Positions 41,187-51,978 are shown, numbered from the stretch's first letter. The stretch is 64,000 nucleotides of DNA from Buchnera aphidicola (Sitobion avenae) (GCF_005082585.1 NZ_CP034855.1:310001-374000), one strand, 5' to 3'. Translations and numbers: made by a program. The notes: generated by a model from the sequence alone, not told the origin.

Positions 41187-42629
41187 TTATACAACTTTCA
41201 AAATTCTACTAGTATTAGTTTTACCTATTCTTCCCATAATATCACCTTGAGTTATAATAACTAATTCGCCGCTGCATAAAAAACCTTTTTTACATAAAAG
41301 AATAATTGCTTCATCAGCAGCTTGAAAACCATTGCTTGCACTATTGAAATACACAGGTGTAACACCTCTATAAAGAGCTGCTAAATTTAAAGTTTTTTTG
41401 TTTTTTGACAAAGCAAAGATAGGTAATCCAGATGTAATCCGAGATGTCATAAGTGCAGTTTTACCTGATTCTGTCATCGTTATAATTGCTGTAATCCCCT
41501 GTAAATGATTTGCAACATACATTGCTGACATTGCAATTGCTTCTTCAATATCATTAAATTTTGCATTAATTCGATGTCTAGAGACATTAATACTGGGTAC
41601 TTTTTCTGCACCTTGACAAATTTTTGCCATTTTTATAACTGTTTCAGACGGATATTTACCAGACGCCGTTTCTGCTGAAAGCATGACTGCATCAGTACCA
41701 TCTAAAACAGCATTCGCTACATCCATGACTTCTGCACGAGTAGGTAATGGATTTGTAATCATAGATTCCATCATTTGTGTTGCTGTAATTACTATTCTAT
41801 TTAATTGTCTAGCCGTTCTAATTAATTTCTTTTGAATACCTGCCAATTCAGGATCGCCAATTTCTACACCTAAATCACCTCTGGCTATCATAATTGCATC
41901 TGATGCTAAGATGATATCTTCTATAGTATTTTGACTTATTACGGCTTCAGCACGTTCTATTTTTGCTATAATTTTAGCATTACTCCCAGATTTCTGAGCT
42001 AATTTTCGCGCTTTTTTTAAATCATCACTGCATCTTGGAAAAGATATTGCTAAATAATCTACATCAATTTCCGCTGCAAGAATTATGTCTTTTTCATCTT
42101 TTTTAGTTAATGCATTTGCAGATAGACCACCGCCTAATTTATTAATACCTTTGTTATTAGAGAGAATTCCTCCGATAATAACCCTTGTTAATATTTCATG
42201 ATCAGTTACTTTAATAACTTTTAATTGTATTCTACCATCATCTAATAATAATATATCACTAACTTTTAGATCATACGGTAATTGTTTATAATCAATACCC
42301 ACTCGTTCTTTAGTTCCATTATTTTTTCCTAATATTGCATCTAATACAAAAAAATCACCGATATTTAAAAAAATATTATTTGTTTTAAATTTAGATATTC
42401 TAATCTTAGGACCTTGCAAATCGCCAAGCAATGCAATATGACAATTTAAATTTTTCATTATTTCTCTTGCTTTCTTCGCTCTTAGTTTGTGTTCATTTTC
42501 TGAGCCATGGGAAAAATTAAATCGAAGAACATTTGCTCCAGAACGAATGATTTTTTCTAAATTATTATCAATATCTGTCGAAGGTCCTAAAGTCACGACA
42601 ATTTTAGTTCTTCTTAATCGGTTTAACAT
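41187..42629 (-). CDS. pykA: Pyruvate kinase II
   Basis: PykA makes pyruvate and ATP from phosphoenolpyruvate. I place the start at 42629 ([16 protein letters not shown]), preceded by AGGTG. This gives 480 residues, exactly the E. coli PykA length; an upstream in-frame ATG at 42647 lacks such a site. Active-site motifs [23 protein letters not shown] and [10 protein letters not shown] are intact. It resembles E. coli PykA rather than PykF. It is divergent from zwf; hexR, which lies between them in E. coli, is absent. Confidence 0.97.
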   Translation of the reverse strand: MLNRLRRTKIVVTLGPSTDIDNNLEKIIRSGANVLRFNFSHGSENEHKLRAKKAREIMKNLNCHIALLGDLQGPKIRISKFKTNNIFLNIGDFFVLDAILGKNNGTKERVGIDYKQLPYDLKVSDILLLDDGRIQLKVIKVTDHEILTRVIIGGILSNNKGINKLGGGLSANALTKKDEKDIILAAEIDVDYLAISFPRCSDDLKKARKLAQKSGSNAKIIAKIERAEAVISQNTIEDIILASDAIMIARGDLGVEIGDPELAGIQKKLIRTARQLNRIVITATQMMESMITNPLPTRAEVMDVANAVLDGTDAVMLSAETASGKYPSETVIKMAKICQGAEKVPSINVSRHRINAKFNDIEEAIAMSAMYVANHLQGITAIITMTESGKTALMTSRITSGLPIFALSKNKKTLNLAALYRGVTPVYFNSASNGFQAADEAIILLCKKGFLCSGELVIITQGDIMGRIGKTNTSRILKVV

Positions 42630-42786
42630 AATAAACACCTTGTACAAAGTTTTTAAAAAAAATTTTATATTTTTATGTGAATTCTAATAATGTGAAATAT
42701 TTATTTATATTTAATAAGTTATTTAGTAAAATTAATAAAAATATTTTCATTATAGATAATATCTTATAAAAGATAAAAAATCTTAA

Positions 42787-42860
42787 ATAATAGTATTTAT
42801 ATAAAAGAATATTTATATTAAAAAAATTTTTTATTAAAATTTTTTGATAAATACTATTAT
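42787..42860. repeat. 14-bp perfect inverted repeat in the pykA-zwf divergent region
   Basis: ATAATAGTATTTAT (42787-42800) is exactly complementary to ATAAATACTATTAT (42847-42860). The 46-bp spacer contains further AT-rich self-complementary runs, so a long nested hairpin is possible. It ends about 58 bp before the zwf ATG and is the only conspicuous structure where hexR used to be. Confidence 0.5.
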
Positions 42861-42918
42861 GTAAATAATTATATTAAAATTTTTAATTTTATATATAAAT
42901 TTTAAAAAAGAGAAGATT

Positions 42919-44394
42919 ATGAGTATAGAAATCAATCAAGCTTGCGATTTAGTAATTTTTGGTGCTAAAGGAGATTTAACAAAAAGAAAACTACTACCTG
43001 CTTTATATAAATTAGAAAAATCTAAAAAAATACACAAATATACACGAATAATTGCTTCAGGTCGTGCTGATTGGAGTACTCAAGATTATATAAAAATAGT
43101 AAAAACAGCAATAAAAAATTTTTTAAATGAAGAAATTGATGATTTTATTTGGAAAAAACTTAGTTCTCGTATATATTTTTGTAACGTTGATGTCTATAAA
43201 TTATTACATTTTTTTAGATTAAAAGAAATTTTAGATCAAAAAAAAAATATAACTATTTATTATTGTGCTGTTCCTCCTAATACATTAAATTCTATTTTTA
43301 TAGGTTTAGGAAATGCAAATTTAAATTCTATTTCATCTCGTATAGTTTTAGAAAAACCATTAGGAATTTGTTTAAAAACATCAAAAATAATTAACAATCA
43401 AATTTCTAAATATTTTTTAGAATCACAAATTTTTCGTATTGATCATTATCTCGGAAAAGAATCAATACTTAATCTTCTCGCTCTACGATTTGCTAATTCA
43501 TTTTTTTTTCATAATTGGAATAATACCGCTATTGATCATATTCAAATCACTGTATCTGAAGAAGTTGGCATTGAAGGTAGATGGAATTACTTTGATACGA
43601 CGGGACAAATGAAAGACATGGTACAAAACCATCTTTTACAAATATTAACTATTCTTGCCATGGATCAACCAAAAGATATTACAGCCGAAAATATTCGACA
43701 TGAAAAAGTAAAAATACTACGAGCTCTAAATCCTATTGATATAAAAAATATAAATAAAAAAACTGTTCGAGGACAATATTGTTCTGGATTGATTAAAGGG
43801 GTAAAAGTACCTTCATATTTAGAAGAATATGGTGCAAATAAAACAAGTGCAACTGAAACATTTGTTGCTATAAAGGCAAGCCTCAATAATAAGAAATGGT
43901 CAGGAGTTCCTTTTTATTTAAGAACAGGAAAACGTTTAGCACACAAGTATTCTGAAATTGTAGTTTTTTTTAAGAAAATGCCTATAAACTTATTTCAAAA
44001 TTTAAATAAAGAATTATTACAAAACAAATTAGTTATACGTTTAGAACCTGATTCAAATATTAAATTTGAATTTTTGAATAAAACCCTAGGATTAGAAAAG
44101 GAGTATAAATTAGAACATTCTCAACTTAAATCTAGTAATTTTTATGAAAAAAATTCTAAAAATTCAATTGATGCTTATGAAAGATTATTATTTGAAAGTA
44201 TGAGAGGTATACAATCTTTATTTGTATGTCGTGATGAAGTAGAAGAAGCATGGAAATGGATAGATCCCATTATAGATGCATGGAAAAATTCTAAAAATAA
44301 CATCCCTCAATTATATATGTCTGGAACTTGGGGTCCTAAAGATGCAGATTTACTTCTTCTTCGTGACAATCGTTATTGGTATAAATTTAATTAA
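42919..44394 (+). CDS. zwf: Glucose-6-phosphate 1-dehydrogenase
   Basis: Zwf starts the oxidative pentose phosphate pathway, making NADPH and the lactone that Pgl hydrolyses. The length of 491 equals E. coli Zwf. The nucleotide motif IFGAKGDLTKRKLLPALY is N-terminal, RIDHYLGKE is the active site near residue 175, and RTGKRL lies in the C-terminal half. A run of ten A (43248-43257) is in frame. A GAGAAG Shine-Dalgarno precedes the ATG. Confidence 0.98.
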   Translation: MSIEINQACDLVIFGAKGDLTKRKLLPALYKLEKSKKIHKYTRIIASGRADWSTQDYIKIVKTAIKNFLNEEIDDFIWKKLSSRIYFCNVDVYKLLHFFRLKEILDQKKNITIYYCAVPPNTLNSIFIGLGNANLNSISSRIVLEKPLGICLKTSKIINNQISKYFLESQIFRIDHYLGKESILNLLALRFANSFFFHNWNNTAIDHIQITVSEEVGIEGRWNYFDTTGQMKDMVQNHLLQILTILAMDQPKDITAENIRHEKVKILRALNPIDIKNINKKTVRGQYCSGLIKGVKVPSYLEEYGANKTSATETFVAIKASLNNKKWSGVPFYLRTGKRLAHKYSEIVVFFKKMPINLFQNLNKELLQNKLVIRLEPDSNIKFEFLNKTLGLEKEYKLEHSQLKSSNFYEKNSKNSIDAYERLLFESMRGIQSLFVCRDEVEEAWKWIDPIIDAWKNSKNNIPQLYMSGTWGPKDADLLLLRDNRYWYKFN

Positions 44395-44415
44395 AAAAAT
44401 CTTAAAAAATTTATC

Positions 44416-44436
44416 TATCTTGACTTGATCAAGATA
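44416..44436. repeat. 8-bp hairpin after zwf
   Basis: TATCTTGA (44416-44423) pairs perfectly with TCAAGATA (44429-44436) around CTTGA, 21 bp past the zwf stop. No T-run follows on the plus strand, so its use as a zwf terminator is uncertain. Confidence 0.4.
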
Positions 44437-44582
44437 ACTATGATAGCTTAAAAATTAATTTTTTAATATTTTTAAAAATCGAAAACAATAATAAAAAACT
44501 TGTATGTTTTAATATTAAAAAAATATTTGATTTTAAATGTATATAAAATATCAATTTTGCTAATCGAGGAAGATAATATCTT

Positions 44583-45461
44583 ATGATACGTATTATTCTT
44601 TTCTTATTAACTAATTTGGCAGTTATGTTAATATTTGGTCTGATTCTAATTTTAACAGGTATTCAGTCTAACAATATTTATGGTTTATTAATTATGTCGA
44701 GTCTATTTGGTTTTAGTGGTTCTATTTTATCATTAATTCTATCAAAATGGATCGCATTACGTTCTGTAAATGGTGAAATCATCATCCATCCTCGAAATGA
44801 GATAGAAAATTGGCTTATTAATACTGTTCGTAAACAATCCATTCAAAAAGGCATTATCATGCCTCAAATTGCAATATATCATGCAACTGATATTAATGCG
44901 TTTGCCACAGGAGCGCGTCGTAATTCTGCTTTAATTGCTGTTTCCACAGGATTATTAGAAAACATGACTCATCATGAAGCAGAAGCGGTAATTGCTCATG
45001 AAATTAGTCATATTGCAAATGGTGATATGATCACTATGACATTAGTTCAAGGCGTTGTGAATACTTTTGTAATTTTTATATCTCGCATTCTTTCTCAAAT
45101 CATAAGTGGTATATTATCAAATAATAGAAATGAAAATAATACAGATGAAAAAAACCCTTTCATATATTTTTTGATTTCTACATTTCTAGAATTAACTTTT
45201 GGCGTCTTAGCTAGTATTATTACCATGTGGTTTTCTAGACATCGTGAATTTTATGCTGATGCTAGTTCGGCAAAAATGGTAGGTCGCGAAAAAATGATCT
45301 CTGCTTTAAATCGTTTAAAAAAAAGTCATGAACCTCAAGAATCTGATAGTATGATTGCGTTTTGTATAAATGGAAAATCTGATTCTCTTTTCAAGTTATT
45401 TGCATCTCATCCTTCTTTAGAAAACAGAATACAAGCATTACATAATAAAAAATATATGTAG
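44583..45461 (+). CDS. htpX: Membrane protease HtpX
   Basis: HtpX is an inner-membrane zinc protease for quality control of membrane proteins. The 292 residues match E. coli (293). Two N-terminal membrane segments (about 5-25 and 35-55) precede the HEISH zinc motif at 139-143. Two further hydrophobic stretches follow, then the third ligand region [13 protein letters not shown] strong hairpin lies just after the stop. I see no clear heat-shock promoter. Confidence 0.96.
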   Translation: MIRIILFLLTNLAVMLIFGLILILTGIQSNNIYGLLIMSSLFGFSGSILSLILSKWIALRSVNGEIIIHPRNEIENWLINTVRKQSIQKGIIMPQIAIYHATDINAFATGARRNSALIAVSTGLLENMTHHEAEAVIAHEISHIANGDMITMTLVQGVVNTFVIFISRILSQIISGILSNNRNENNTDEKNPFIYFLISTFLELTFGVLASIITMWFSRHREFYADASSAKMVGREKMISALNRLKKSHEPQESDSMIAFCINGKSDSLFKLFASHPSLENRIQALHNKKYM

Positions 45462-45474
45462 TCAAAATATACTT

Positions 45475-45513
45475 TTCCTAATAGAAATTTATTTTTAATT
45501 TTTCTATTAGGAA
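45475..45513 (+). terminator. Strong hairpin after htpX
   Basis: TTCCTAATAGAAA (45475-45487) is exactly complementary to TTTCTATTAGGAA (45501-45513), a 13-bp stem with a 13-nt AT loop, 14 bp after the htpX stop. The T-run expected of a textbook terminator is missing on the plus strand. Confidence 0.6.
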
Positions 45514-45707
45514 GCTTGGAATGTATAAAAAAAATTTTTTTTAATAAATTTAAACTTGATTTTTTTTTATAAAAATGATAATATATAATGATATTATGCT
45601 TTTTTATTATTAATTAAATTTTTAGGTAAAAATAAGTTACAATTCTGTTATGCATAGAATATTAAATTTAAAAAAGTTTAGAAGTAAAGACGTTGACACA
45701 GCTTCTC

Positions 45708-45736
45708 TTGCCAAATCTTAAATTCATGCCTTATAC
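45708..45736 (+). promoter_or_regulatory. Candidate cspC promoter
   Basis: TTGCCA (45708-45713), a 17-bp spacer and TTATAC (45731-45736) lie about 70 bp before the cspC ATG. A perfect TTGACA stands nearby at 45693-45698 but lacks a good partner at 17 bp. Either could contribute. Confidence 0.35.
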
Positions 45737-45803
45737 AGTAATGTTTTTATTTTCTACATAAATTAGCAATAAGACTAATAAATTTTCTTAAGGAAATTAC
45801 AAA

Positions 45804-46013
45804 ATGGCTAAGATTAAAGGTCAAGTTAAGTGGTTCAACGAATCTAAAGGTTTTGGTTTTATCACACCATCAGATGGAAGTAAGGATGTTTTTGTACATT
45901 TTTCTTCAATTCAGGGAAATGGATTTAAAACATTAACTGAAGGGCAAAATGTTGAATTTGAAATTCAAGATGGACAAAAAGGTCCAGCTGCAATAAATGT
46001 TTTTTCTATATAA
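45804..46013 (+). CDS. cspC: Cold-shock-like protein CspC
   Basis: CspC is a 69-residue OB-fold RNA chaperone that stabilises stress transcripts in E. coli. The sequence is almost identical to E. coli CspC, with RNP1 KGFGFI and RNP2 VFVHF and the ending [11 protein letters not shown]. An AAGGAA Shine-Dalgarno lies 8 bp upstream. A terminator follows, so the gene is monocistronic. It is among the least diverged proteins of the window. Confidence 0.98.
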   Translation: MAKIKGQVKWFNESKGFGFITPSDGSKDVFVHFSSIQGNGFKTLTEGQNVEFEIQDGQKGPAAINVFSI

Positions 46014-46050
46014 ACTAAACATTAGTTAATACAAAACTAAATTTTTTAAA

Positions 46051-46088
46051 AAGCCCTCTGTTAAATAAATCAGAGGACTTCGTTTTTT
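46051..46088 (+). terminator. Rho-independent terminator of cspC
   Basis: AAGCCCTCTG (46051-46060) pairs with CAGAGGACTT (46071-46080) with one mismatch and a 10-nt loop. CGTTTTTT follows. It lies 38 bp beyond the cspC stop. Confidence 0.85.
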
Positions 46089-46260
46089 AAATCCTCTAAA
46101 AATATCTATTTTTTACTATAATTACAAAATAAGTACTAACTTCACAAATAAATTCTTCAAAAAAAAATATTCATTCACATGACCTATTTTTATCAAAAAA
46201 ATTTTTAATCTTCTAAATATAATAAATCAATATATCCTATTTTTTTACGGAGTTTTTCTG

Positions 46261-47835
46261 ATGGAGTTTTTTTTAGACCCGTCAACTTGGGCTGGATTAT
46301 TAACACTAGTTATACTAGAAGTAGTATTAGGCATTGATAATTTAATTTTTGTAGCAATTTTATCAGAAAAACTACCCCCTAATCAACGAGATAAAGCACG
46401 TTTAATCGGTTTAGGGCTAGCTTTAGTAATGCGTTTAGCATTACTATCATTAATATCTTGGGTTGTGACTCTTAATTCCCCTATTATTCATAATAGATTT
46501 TTTTCTTTATCTATACGTGATGTTATTCTTTTATTTGGTGGTTTTTTTTTATTATTTAAAACTACAATAGAATTACATGAAAGACTAGAAAATAATCATC
46601 ATGAAAATTCAGAAAATAAAAATTATGCAGGTTTTTGGGCTGTAGTAATTCAAATAGTTGTTTTAGATGCAGTATTTTCTTTAGATGCAATAATAACAGC
46701 TGTAGGCATGGTCAATCAGCTATTAATTATGATGATAGCAGTAATATTAGCAACTATGCTTATGTTGTTAGCATCAAAAGCATTGACTAACTTTATTAAT
46801 CTTCATCAAACAGTTGTAGTACTATGTCTTAGTTTTTTATTAATGATTGGTTTTAGTTTAATTACAGAAGCTTTGAGATTTTGTATTCCAAAAGGATATT
46901 TATATGCTGCCATTGGTTTTTCTGTTTTAATCGAAATTTTTAATCAGATAGCACGTCATAATTTTATGAAAAATCAATCTAGAAGACCTATGCGACAAAG
47001 AGCAGCAGAAGCTATTTTACGATTAATGGTAGGAGAAAATAATAAAACAAAAAAAATAAAAAAAACCACAAAAAGTAATAAAGAAAATACTTATGTTCAA
47101 TCTTCAAAAGAATTAGAAACTTTTAAAGAAGAAGAAAGATATATGATCAACGGTGTTCTTACATTAGCCGGGCGTTCTATTAGAAGTATTATGACTCCAC
47201 GAAGTAATATTTCTTGGGTAAACACAGAAAAAAACACTGATGAAATTCGAATGCAATTGTTAGACACACCACATAGCTTATTTCCAGTATGTAAAGGAGA
47301 ACTAGATGAAATAATAGGTATTGTACGTGCTAAAGAATTATTAGTAGCTATTGAAAACAAAATAGATGTATCTACTTTTTCTAGTAAAATTCTACCAATT
47401 ATTATACCAGATACGCTCGATCCTATCAATCTTCTTGGTGTGCTTCGTCGTGCACAGGGAAGTTTTGTAATTGTTAGTAACGAATTTGGAGTAGTACAAG
47501 GTTTAATTACTCCTCTAGATGTTTTAGAAGCTATAGCAGGAGAATTTCCAGATGCTGATGAAACTCCTGATATTATAAAAGAAAATAATAGTTGGTTAGT
47601 AAAAGGAGAGACTGACTTGCATTCATTACAACAACTACTAAATACTGAGGCACTAATTAAAGAAGATAATTATGCTTCTTTAGGAGGTTTATTAATTGCT
47701 CAGAAAGGTCAATTGCCTCTTCCAGGAGAAATAATTCATATATATCCTTTCTCTTTTCATATTGTTAAAGCAACAGAATATCGTATTGATTTAGTAAGAA
47801 TTACTAAAAACAAAGATAATAATCAAGAAATATAA
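46261..47835 (+). CDS. yoaE: TerC-family membrane protein with CBS and CorC domains (YoaE)
   Basis: The 524 residues match E. coli YoaE (518). The first 230 form a TerC-type membrane domain of about seven segments with acidic motifs [11 protein letters not shown] and [17 protein letters not shown], characteristic of metal-ion transport. A CBS pair follows at about 300-420 ([38 protein letters not shown]), then a CorC/HlyC transporter-associated domain. The substrate is not established; metal export is the family-based guess. It precedes tsaB by 62 bp. Confidence 0.93.
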   Translation: MEFFLDPSTWAGLLTLVILEVVLGIDNLIFVAILSEKLPPNQRDKARLIGLGLALVMRLALLSLISWVVTLNSPIIHNRFFSLSIRDVILLFGGFFLLFKTTIELHERLENNHHENSENKNYAGFWAVVIQIVVLDAVFSLDAIITAVGMVNQLLIMMIAVILATMLMLLASKALTNFINLHQTVVVLCLSFLLMIGFSLITEALRFCIPKGYLYAAIGFSVLIEIFNQIARHNFMKNQSRRPMRQRAAEAILRLMVGENNKTKKIKKTTKSNKENTYVQSSKELETFKEEERYMINGVLTLAGRSIRSIMTPRSNISWVNTEKNTDEIRMQLLDTPHSLFPVCKGELDEIIGIVRAKELLVAIENKIDVSTFSSKILPIIIPDTLDPINLLGVLRRAQGSFVIVSNEFGVVQGLITPLDVLEAIAGEFPDADETPDIIKENNSWLVKGETDLHSLQQLLNTEALIKEDNYASLGGLLIAQKGQLPLPGEIIHIYPFSFHIVKATEYRIDLVRITKNKDNNQEI

Positions 47836-47897
47836 ATAATTTTATAGAAAATAAAAAAATATATATTTTTAAGGTCAAAATAATTTCTGAGAAAAGC

Positions 47898-48563
47898 ATG
47901 TCTAAAATAATTTTAGCAATTGATAGTTCGATTGATTGTTGTTCAGTTGCAGTTTATAAAAACAAATATATTTATTCTCTATCAGAGAAATGTAAAAAAA
48001 AACACACTTCTCAAATATTACCTATGATTCAAGAAACATTATTGAAAGCCAATACAGAATTTAAAAAATTAGATTATATTTCTTTTGCTAAAGGCCCTGG
48101 AAATTTTACAAGTATACGTATTGCAGCAAGTATTGCACAAAGTTTATCGTTCAGTTTAAAAATCCCTCTAATAAGTATTTCTACATTAGCTATTATGGCT
48201 GAAAAAGCATGGCGAAAATACAAACAAAAACAAATATTAGTTCTAATTAATGCAAAAAAAACAGAAGTATATTGGGGGCAATACATAAGAAATAAAGAAT
48301 CTATTTGGATAGGAGAACACACTGAATCTTTGATGAAAAAAAAAATAATTATAGAAAAAATTAATAATTTAAAGAAAAAATGGACGCTTGTCGGTAATGA
48401 ATCTCAACTTATTCAAGTTAAAAACTTTTTACATATAAATAATACTAAAATTTTTTCTCCTAATGCAAAAGATATAATTCCCTTTGCTTTATTAACAATA
48501 AAAAATAAAAAATTATTTTCACTTGAAGAAAATAGTATTAATTATTTATATGATAAATTTTAA
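47898..48563 (+). CDS. tsaB: tRNA threonylcarbamoyladenosine biosynthesis protein TsaB (YeaZ)
   Basis: TsaB is the non-catalytic scaffold that binds TsaD and TsaE to make t6A37 in ANN-decoding tRNAs. The 221 residues (E. coli 231) show an ASKHA fold with ILAIDSSIDCCSVAV at the N terminus and FAKGPGNFTSIRIAASIAQ near residue 63. The C-terminal half is diverged. Ten A (48336-48345) encode MKKKI in frame. It converges with minE. Confidence 0.92.
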   Translation: MSKIILAIDSSIDCCSVAVYKNKYIYSLSEKCKKKHTSQILPMIQETLLKANTEFKKLDYISFAKGPGNFTSIRIAASIAQSLSFSLKIPLISISTLAIMAEKAWRKYKQKQILVLINAKKTEVYWGQYIRNKESIWIGEHTESLMKKKIIIEKINNLKKKWTLVGNESQLIQVKNFLHINNTKIFSPNAKDIIPFALLTIKNKKLFSLEENSINYLYDKF

Positions 48564-48590
48564 AAAAAGATCTTATTATCTTGATAATAT

Positions 48591-48638
48591 AAAAAAACAA
48601 TCAATGCTGAAATATTAAACATACTTCAGTATTGATTG
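48591..48638 (-). terminator. Rho-independent terminator of minCDE
   Basis: The arms CAATCAATGCTGAA (48598-48611) and TTCAGTATTGATTG (48625-48638) form a 14-bp stem with one wobble. On the minus strand seven T follow directly, in the direction of minCDE transcription. It lies about 70 bp beyond the minE stop. Confidence 0.85.
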
Positions 48639-48707
48639 AACTAAATTATCATTAAATAATAAAAAATAAATTTTAATTATTTTATTAAAAATATATTTTT
48701 TAATAAT

Positions 48708-48959
48708 TTAATCAGGCAAAACAATATTTAATTCTAATATAGAAATATCTTCATTTTTTTGTTCTAATTGAACTGTTACCATATTGGGTTCTATATTTAC
48801 ATATTTACAAATGACAGATAATATTTCACGTTTTAATTGTGGAAAATAATCCGGTTCATTATCATATTTTCTTTGTTCTGCAACAATTATTTGCAATCTC
48901 TCTTTTGCAACATTAGCAGTATTTTTGTTCCGGGATAAAAAAAAATCCAATAAAGCCAT
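48708..48959 (-). CDS. minE: Cell division topological specificity factor MinE
   Basis: MinE drives pole-to-pole oscillation of MinCD. The N-terminal membrane-targeting helix [16 protein letters not shown] and the MinD-binding region [14 protein letters not shown] are nearly identical to E. coli. The C terminus ends five residues early (83 versus 88). It follows minD by 2 bp. Confidence 0.97.
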   Translation of the reverse strand: MALLDFFLSRNKNTANVAKERLQIIVAEQRKYDNEPDYFPQLKREILSVICKYVNIEPNMVTVQLEQKNEDISILELNIVLPD

Positions 48960-48961
48960 AC

Positions 48962-49774
48962 CTATCTCCCGAATAAACGTTGTAAAAAACTTTTCTTTTC
49001 TTCTTCAATAAAACGAAACTGATGCTCTTCACCTAATAATCGATTTACAGTATCACTGTAAGCATGTCCTGCATTTGAATTCATATCTAATATTATAGAT
49101 TCGCCTTGATTAGACGCACGAAGAACAGATGTATCTTCTGGAATCACACCTATTATAGGTATTTGAAGAATATCTAAAACGTCGGTCATACTTAACATTT
49201 CGCCTTTTTTTACACGTCTGGGATTATACCGTGTTAATAAAAGATATTCTTTAATAGGAGTTTTGTTTTGTTCAGCTCTTTTTGATTTTGATGCAATTAT
49301 TCCTAAGATTCGATCAGAATCCCGTACTGAAGAAACTTCAGGATTAGTAGTAATAATTGCTTCATCAGCAAAATATATTGCTAAAATGGCACCTGTTTCG
49401 ATTCCTGCAGGTGAATCACAAATAATAAAATCAAATTCCATTTTTATTAGCTCTGTTAAAACTTTCTCAACTCCTGTGGCTGTTAAAGAATCTTTATCTC
49501 GAGTTTGTGACGCAGGAAGTATAAATAAATTATTTGTTTTTTTATCTTTAATTATAGCTTGATTAAGAGTTGCATCACCTTGAATGACATTAATAAAATC
49601 ATATACTACTCTACGTTCACATCCCATAATTAAGTCTAAATTTCTTAACCCTATATCAAAATCTATAACAATTGTTTTTTTGCCTTTTTGTGCTAAACCT
49701 GTTGCAATGGCTGCACTTGAAGTAGTTTTACCTACACCTCCTTTCCCTGAAGTTACTACAATGATCCGTGTCAT
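48962..49774 (-). CDS. minD: Septum site-determining ATPase MinD
   Basis: MinD is a membrane-associated ParA-type ATPase that recruits MinC and MinE. The start at 49774 ([18 protein letters not shown]) gives 270 residues, exactly as in E. coli, and follows AAGGAT. A longer frame from 49801 would add unrelated residues. The deviant Walker A KGGVGKTT is at 11-18. The C-terminal amphipathic helix [14 protein letters not shown], which binds membrane, is kept. It lies between minC and minE. Confidence 0.98.
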   Translation of the reverse strand: MTRIIVVTSGKGGVGKTTSSAAIATGLAQKGKKTIVIDFDIGLRNLDLIMGCERRVVYDFINVIQGDATLNQAIIKDKKTNNLFILPASQTRDKDSLTATGVEKVLTELIKMEFDFIICDSPAGIETGAILAIYFADEAIITTNPEVSSVRDSDRILGIIASKSKRAEQNKTPIKEYLLLTRYNPRRVKKGEMLSMTDVLDILQIPIIGVIPEDTSVLRASNQGESIILDMNSNAGHAYSDTVNRLLGEEHQFRFIEEEKKSFLQRLFGR

Positions 49775-49801
49775 ATTAAAAATATCCTTAAAAAAACACA
49801 C

Positions 49802-50515
49802 TCAACTGAGAGAATTGATAGTTAAAAATTTATTTTTTAAGTAAATTTGCGCTGATTTTCCGAAAAACTCTGATGGTATTTGGTCTGATAACCAATATTC
49901 CCCAGATATAGAGACTAACTCAGCAAATAATCCTGTGCAAAAAATTTTTCTTGATGAGTCTCCATTAGCACCTGCAAGTACTCTACCTCGAACTATACCA
50001 TAAATATGAATATTTCCATCAGCTACTAATTCAGCACCAGCACTGACATTGTTTACAACTATTAAATCAGCGTGTTTAGCATAAATTTTTTGACCTGAAC
50101 GTACAGGTATATCTATAATATGAGTTTTTTCTACTTTATTATTTATTGCTTTTTTTTCATTTTTTATGGGATTAATACAAAGATTGGTAACAAAATTATA
50201 TTTTTTCTTTTTTCTTTCGGACAAAACAGGTAATCCGGAATCAATAATATTTTTTTTTAATATATTATCTTGACAGCCACTTACTCCTACAACGAAAAAA
50301 CCATGAGAACTAATAGTGTCTTGTATTTTTTTCCAGTCTACTGTACTACATAATCTTGACACATTAATAATAATAGGTGCATTTTTAAAAAATTTTGGAC
50401 ATTCTTGAGTTTTTTTATATAATGATTCATTAATTAAATCTATATTTTGATTATTTAAATAAAGTACTAATAATGTAAAATTACTACTTTTAAGTTCGAT
50501 AGATTTTTTTTGCAT
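49802..50515 (-). CDS. minC: Septum formation inhibitor MinC
   Basis: MinC blocks FtsZ assembly away from midcell. The 237 residues compare with 231 in E. coli. The N-terminal FtsZ-interacting domain is diverged. The C-terminal beta-helix has the conserved signature GRVLAGANGDSSRKIFCTGLFAEL and the ending IYLKNK. The complete minCDE set in this order indicates that division-site selection is maintained. Confidence 0.95.
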   Translation of the reverse strand: MQKKSIELKSSNFTLLVLYLNNQNIDLINESLYKKTQECPKFFKNAPIIINVSRLCSTVDWKKIQDTISSHGFFVVGVSGCQDNILKKNIIDSGLPVLSERKKKKYNFVTNLCINPIKNEKKAINNKVEKTHIIDIPVRSGQKIYAKHADLIVVNNVSAGAELVADGNIHIYGIVRGRVLAGANGDSSRKIFCTGLFAELVSISGEYWLSDQIPSEFFGKSAQIYLKNKFLTINSLS

Positions 50516-50771
50516 ATTTATTGCTCAATGATATTAACTTATATGCATATAAAATTTATATACAAATATAATTTTTATTTTTTATATTCGATGAAAATTA
50601 ATAAAATTTTACGCAGGTAAATTATAGTATAAATACTATATGATAACAATTTCTATTTTTTTATTAAAAATAAAAAATATATAAAAAAAATCTTATGAAA
50701 TACATGAACATTTTTAATAAAAATAATGATAAGTCATAAATTTATTAAAATTTACAAGGAAAAGTATTATT

Positions 50772-51782
50772 TTGTTAATATCTAAAAATAGTCAACTTAT
50801 ACTACGTCATAGCGAAATATTTCAAACAAAAAAAGTTTTCTTTTCAGGGAATATACAAGATGATTTCCCTCTACATTTATACACTATTATTACAAAAATA
50901 AATCTTCAAAAAAAAAATAATTATATCAGTTTCAAAAAACAAAATAAAAATATTGATGTTTATAATAATTTATTAGTTTCTCAGGAAATGACAAATAATT
51001 GCGATACAATAATTTATTATTGGCCTAAAGATAAATCTGAAGCAAAATTTCAATTGATCAATATTATTTCGTGCTTTCCAATTAATACAGAAATATTCAT
51101 TGTAGGAAATAATTCGAGTGGAGTCAAAAGTGCCCCATCAATTTTTAACAAATGGATTGAAATAAATAAAATTGAAAAAGCTAAACATTCTATTTTAATT
51201 TCCGGTTTTATTAAAAAAAATAGCGTTTTTATATTAGAAGATTTTTTTAAAACGCATATATGGGAAAATTTAATTATAAAATCACTACCAGGAGTTTTTG
51301 GCCACAAAAAAATAGATGAAGGAAGTAAATTGCTCGTTTCTACTTTTTCAAGAAAAATAACAGGAAATGTTTTAGATATAGGTTGCGGGACAGGATTTTT
51401 ATCAGTATCTTTATTGTATTCTTCGCCAAATGTAAAATTAACGTTAGTCGATAATAGTCTGTGTGCATTAAAATGTAGCCAAGAAACACTTGATTATAAT
51501 AAATTAACAGGGGAAATAATTTATAGCAATTTGTACTCAAACATCTTTAAAAAATTTAATTTAATTATTTCTAATCCACCTTTTCATCATGATTTAAAAA
51601 CAAATTTTAATATTATAGAAGAAATGATCCGTAATTCTCGAAAATATTTAATGTTAAAAGGAGAGCTGAGATTTGTAACAAATAGTTGTTTTAAATATGA
51701 TTTCTTATTAAAGGAATTTTTTAAGAAACATTGCATACTAAAGAAAACAAGTAAATACAAAGTATATCAAGCTTTTTTATAA
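50772..51782 (+). CDS. rsmC: 16S rRNA (guanine-N2) methyltransferase RsmC (TTG start)
   Basis: RsmC methylates G1207 of 16S rRNA. The 336 residues match E. coli (343). The N-terminal domain keeps QLILRHSEIF, IYYWPKDKSEAKFQL and IFIVGNNSSGVKSA. The C-terminal catalytic domain has the SAM motif VLDIGCGTGFLSVS near 203-216 and the catalytic NPPFH near 274. The only start that keeps the family N terminus is a TTG at 50772, preceded by AAGGA. Ten A at 50908-50917 are in frame. Confidence 0.94.
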   Translation: MLISKNSQLILRHSEIFQTKKVFFSGNIQDDFPLHLYTIITKINLQKKNNYISFKKQNKNIDVYNNLLVSQEMTNNCDTIIYYWPKDKSEAKFQLINIISCFPINTEIFIVGNNSSGVKSAPSIFNKWIEINKIEKAKHSILISGFIKKNSVFILEDFFKTHIWENLIIKSLPGVFGHKKIDEGSKLLVSTFSRKITGNVLDIGCGTGFLSVSLLYSSPNVKLTLVDNSLCALKCSQETLDYNKLTGEIIYSNLYSNIFKKFNLIISNPPFHHDLKTNFNIIEEMIRNSRKYLMLKGELRFVTNSCFKYDFLLKEFFKKHCILKKTSKYKVYQAFL

Positions 51783-51797
51783 CGCTTGTAATTTTTT

Positions 51798-51884
51798 TGG
51801 TACCCGGAGCGGGACTTGAACCCGCAAAGCTATAAAGCCGAGGGATTTTAAGTCCCTTGTGTCTACCAATTTCACCATCCGGGC
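51798..51884 (-). tRNA. leuZ: tRNA-Leu(UAA)
   Basis: On the minus strand the gene reads GCCCGGA at the acceptor 5' side, anticodon TAA within GGGACTTAAAATCCC, a long variable arm, GGTTCAAGTCC in the T arm and TCCGGGT plus an encoded CCA (51798-51800). It lies 14 bp downstream of tRNA-Cys, as in the E. coli glyW-cysT-leuZ operon. Confidence 0.98.
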
Positions 51885-51898
51885 GTAAAAAATTTTAG

Positions 51899-51969
51899 AG
51901 GCGTATCCCGGAATCGAACCGGGTTATACGGATTTGCAATCCGCTACATATCCAATCTGCCAATACGCC
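51899..51969 (-). tRNA. cysT: tRNA-Cys(GCA)
   Basis: The minus-strand sequence has acceptor arms GGCGTAT and ATACGCC, discriminator U, and anticodon GCA in GCGGATTGCAAATCCG. The three bases after the discriminator are CTA, so CCA is not encoded and must be added after transcription. It is first in a cysT-leuZ pair; the glyW gene that precedes them in E. coli is absent. Confidence 0.98.
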
Positions 51970-51978
51970 TATAATTTT

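Larger units (their letters stand above)
45462..45803. other. 342-bp spacer between htpX and cspC
   Basis: It contains the hairpin after htpX and, in its last 110 bp, promoter-like words and a leader before cspC. No gene is visible. Cold-shock genes commonly have long 5' leaders, so part of this DNA may be transcribed untranslated sequence. Confidence 0.6.

Noticed and set aside
47097..47429. Minus-strand frame of 110 codons within yoaE
   Set aside because: Antisense to the conserved CBS domain coding region.
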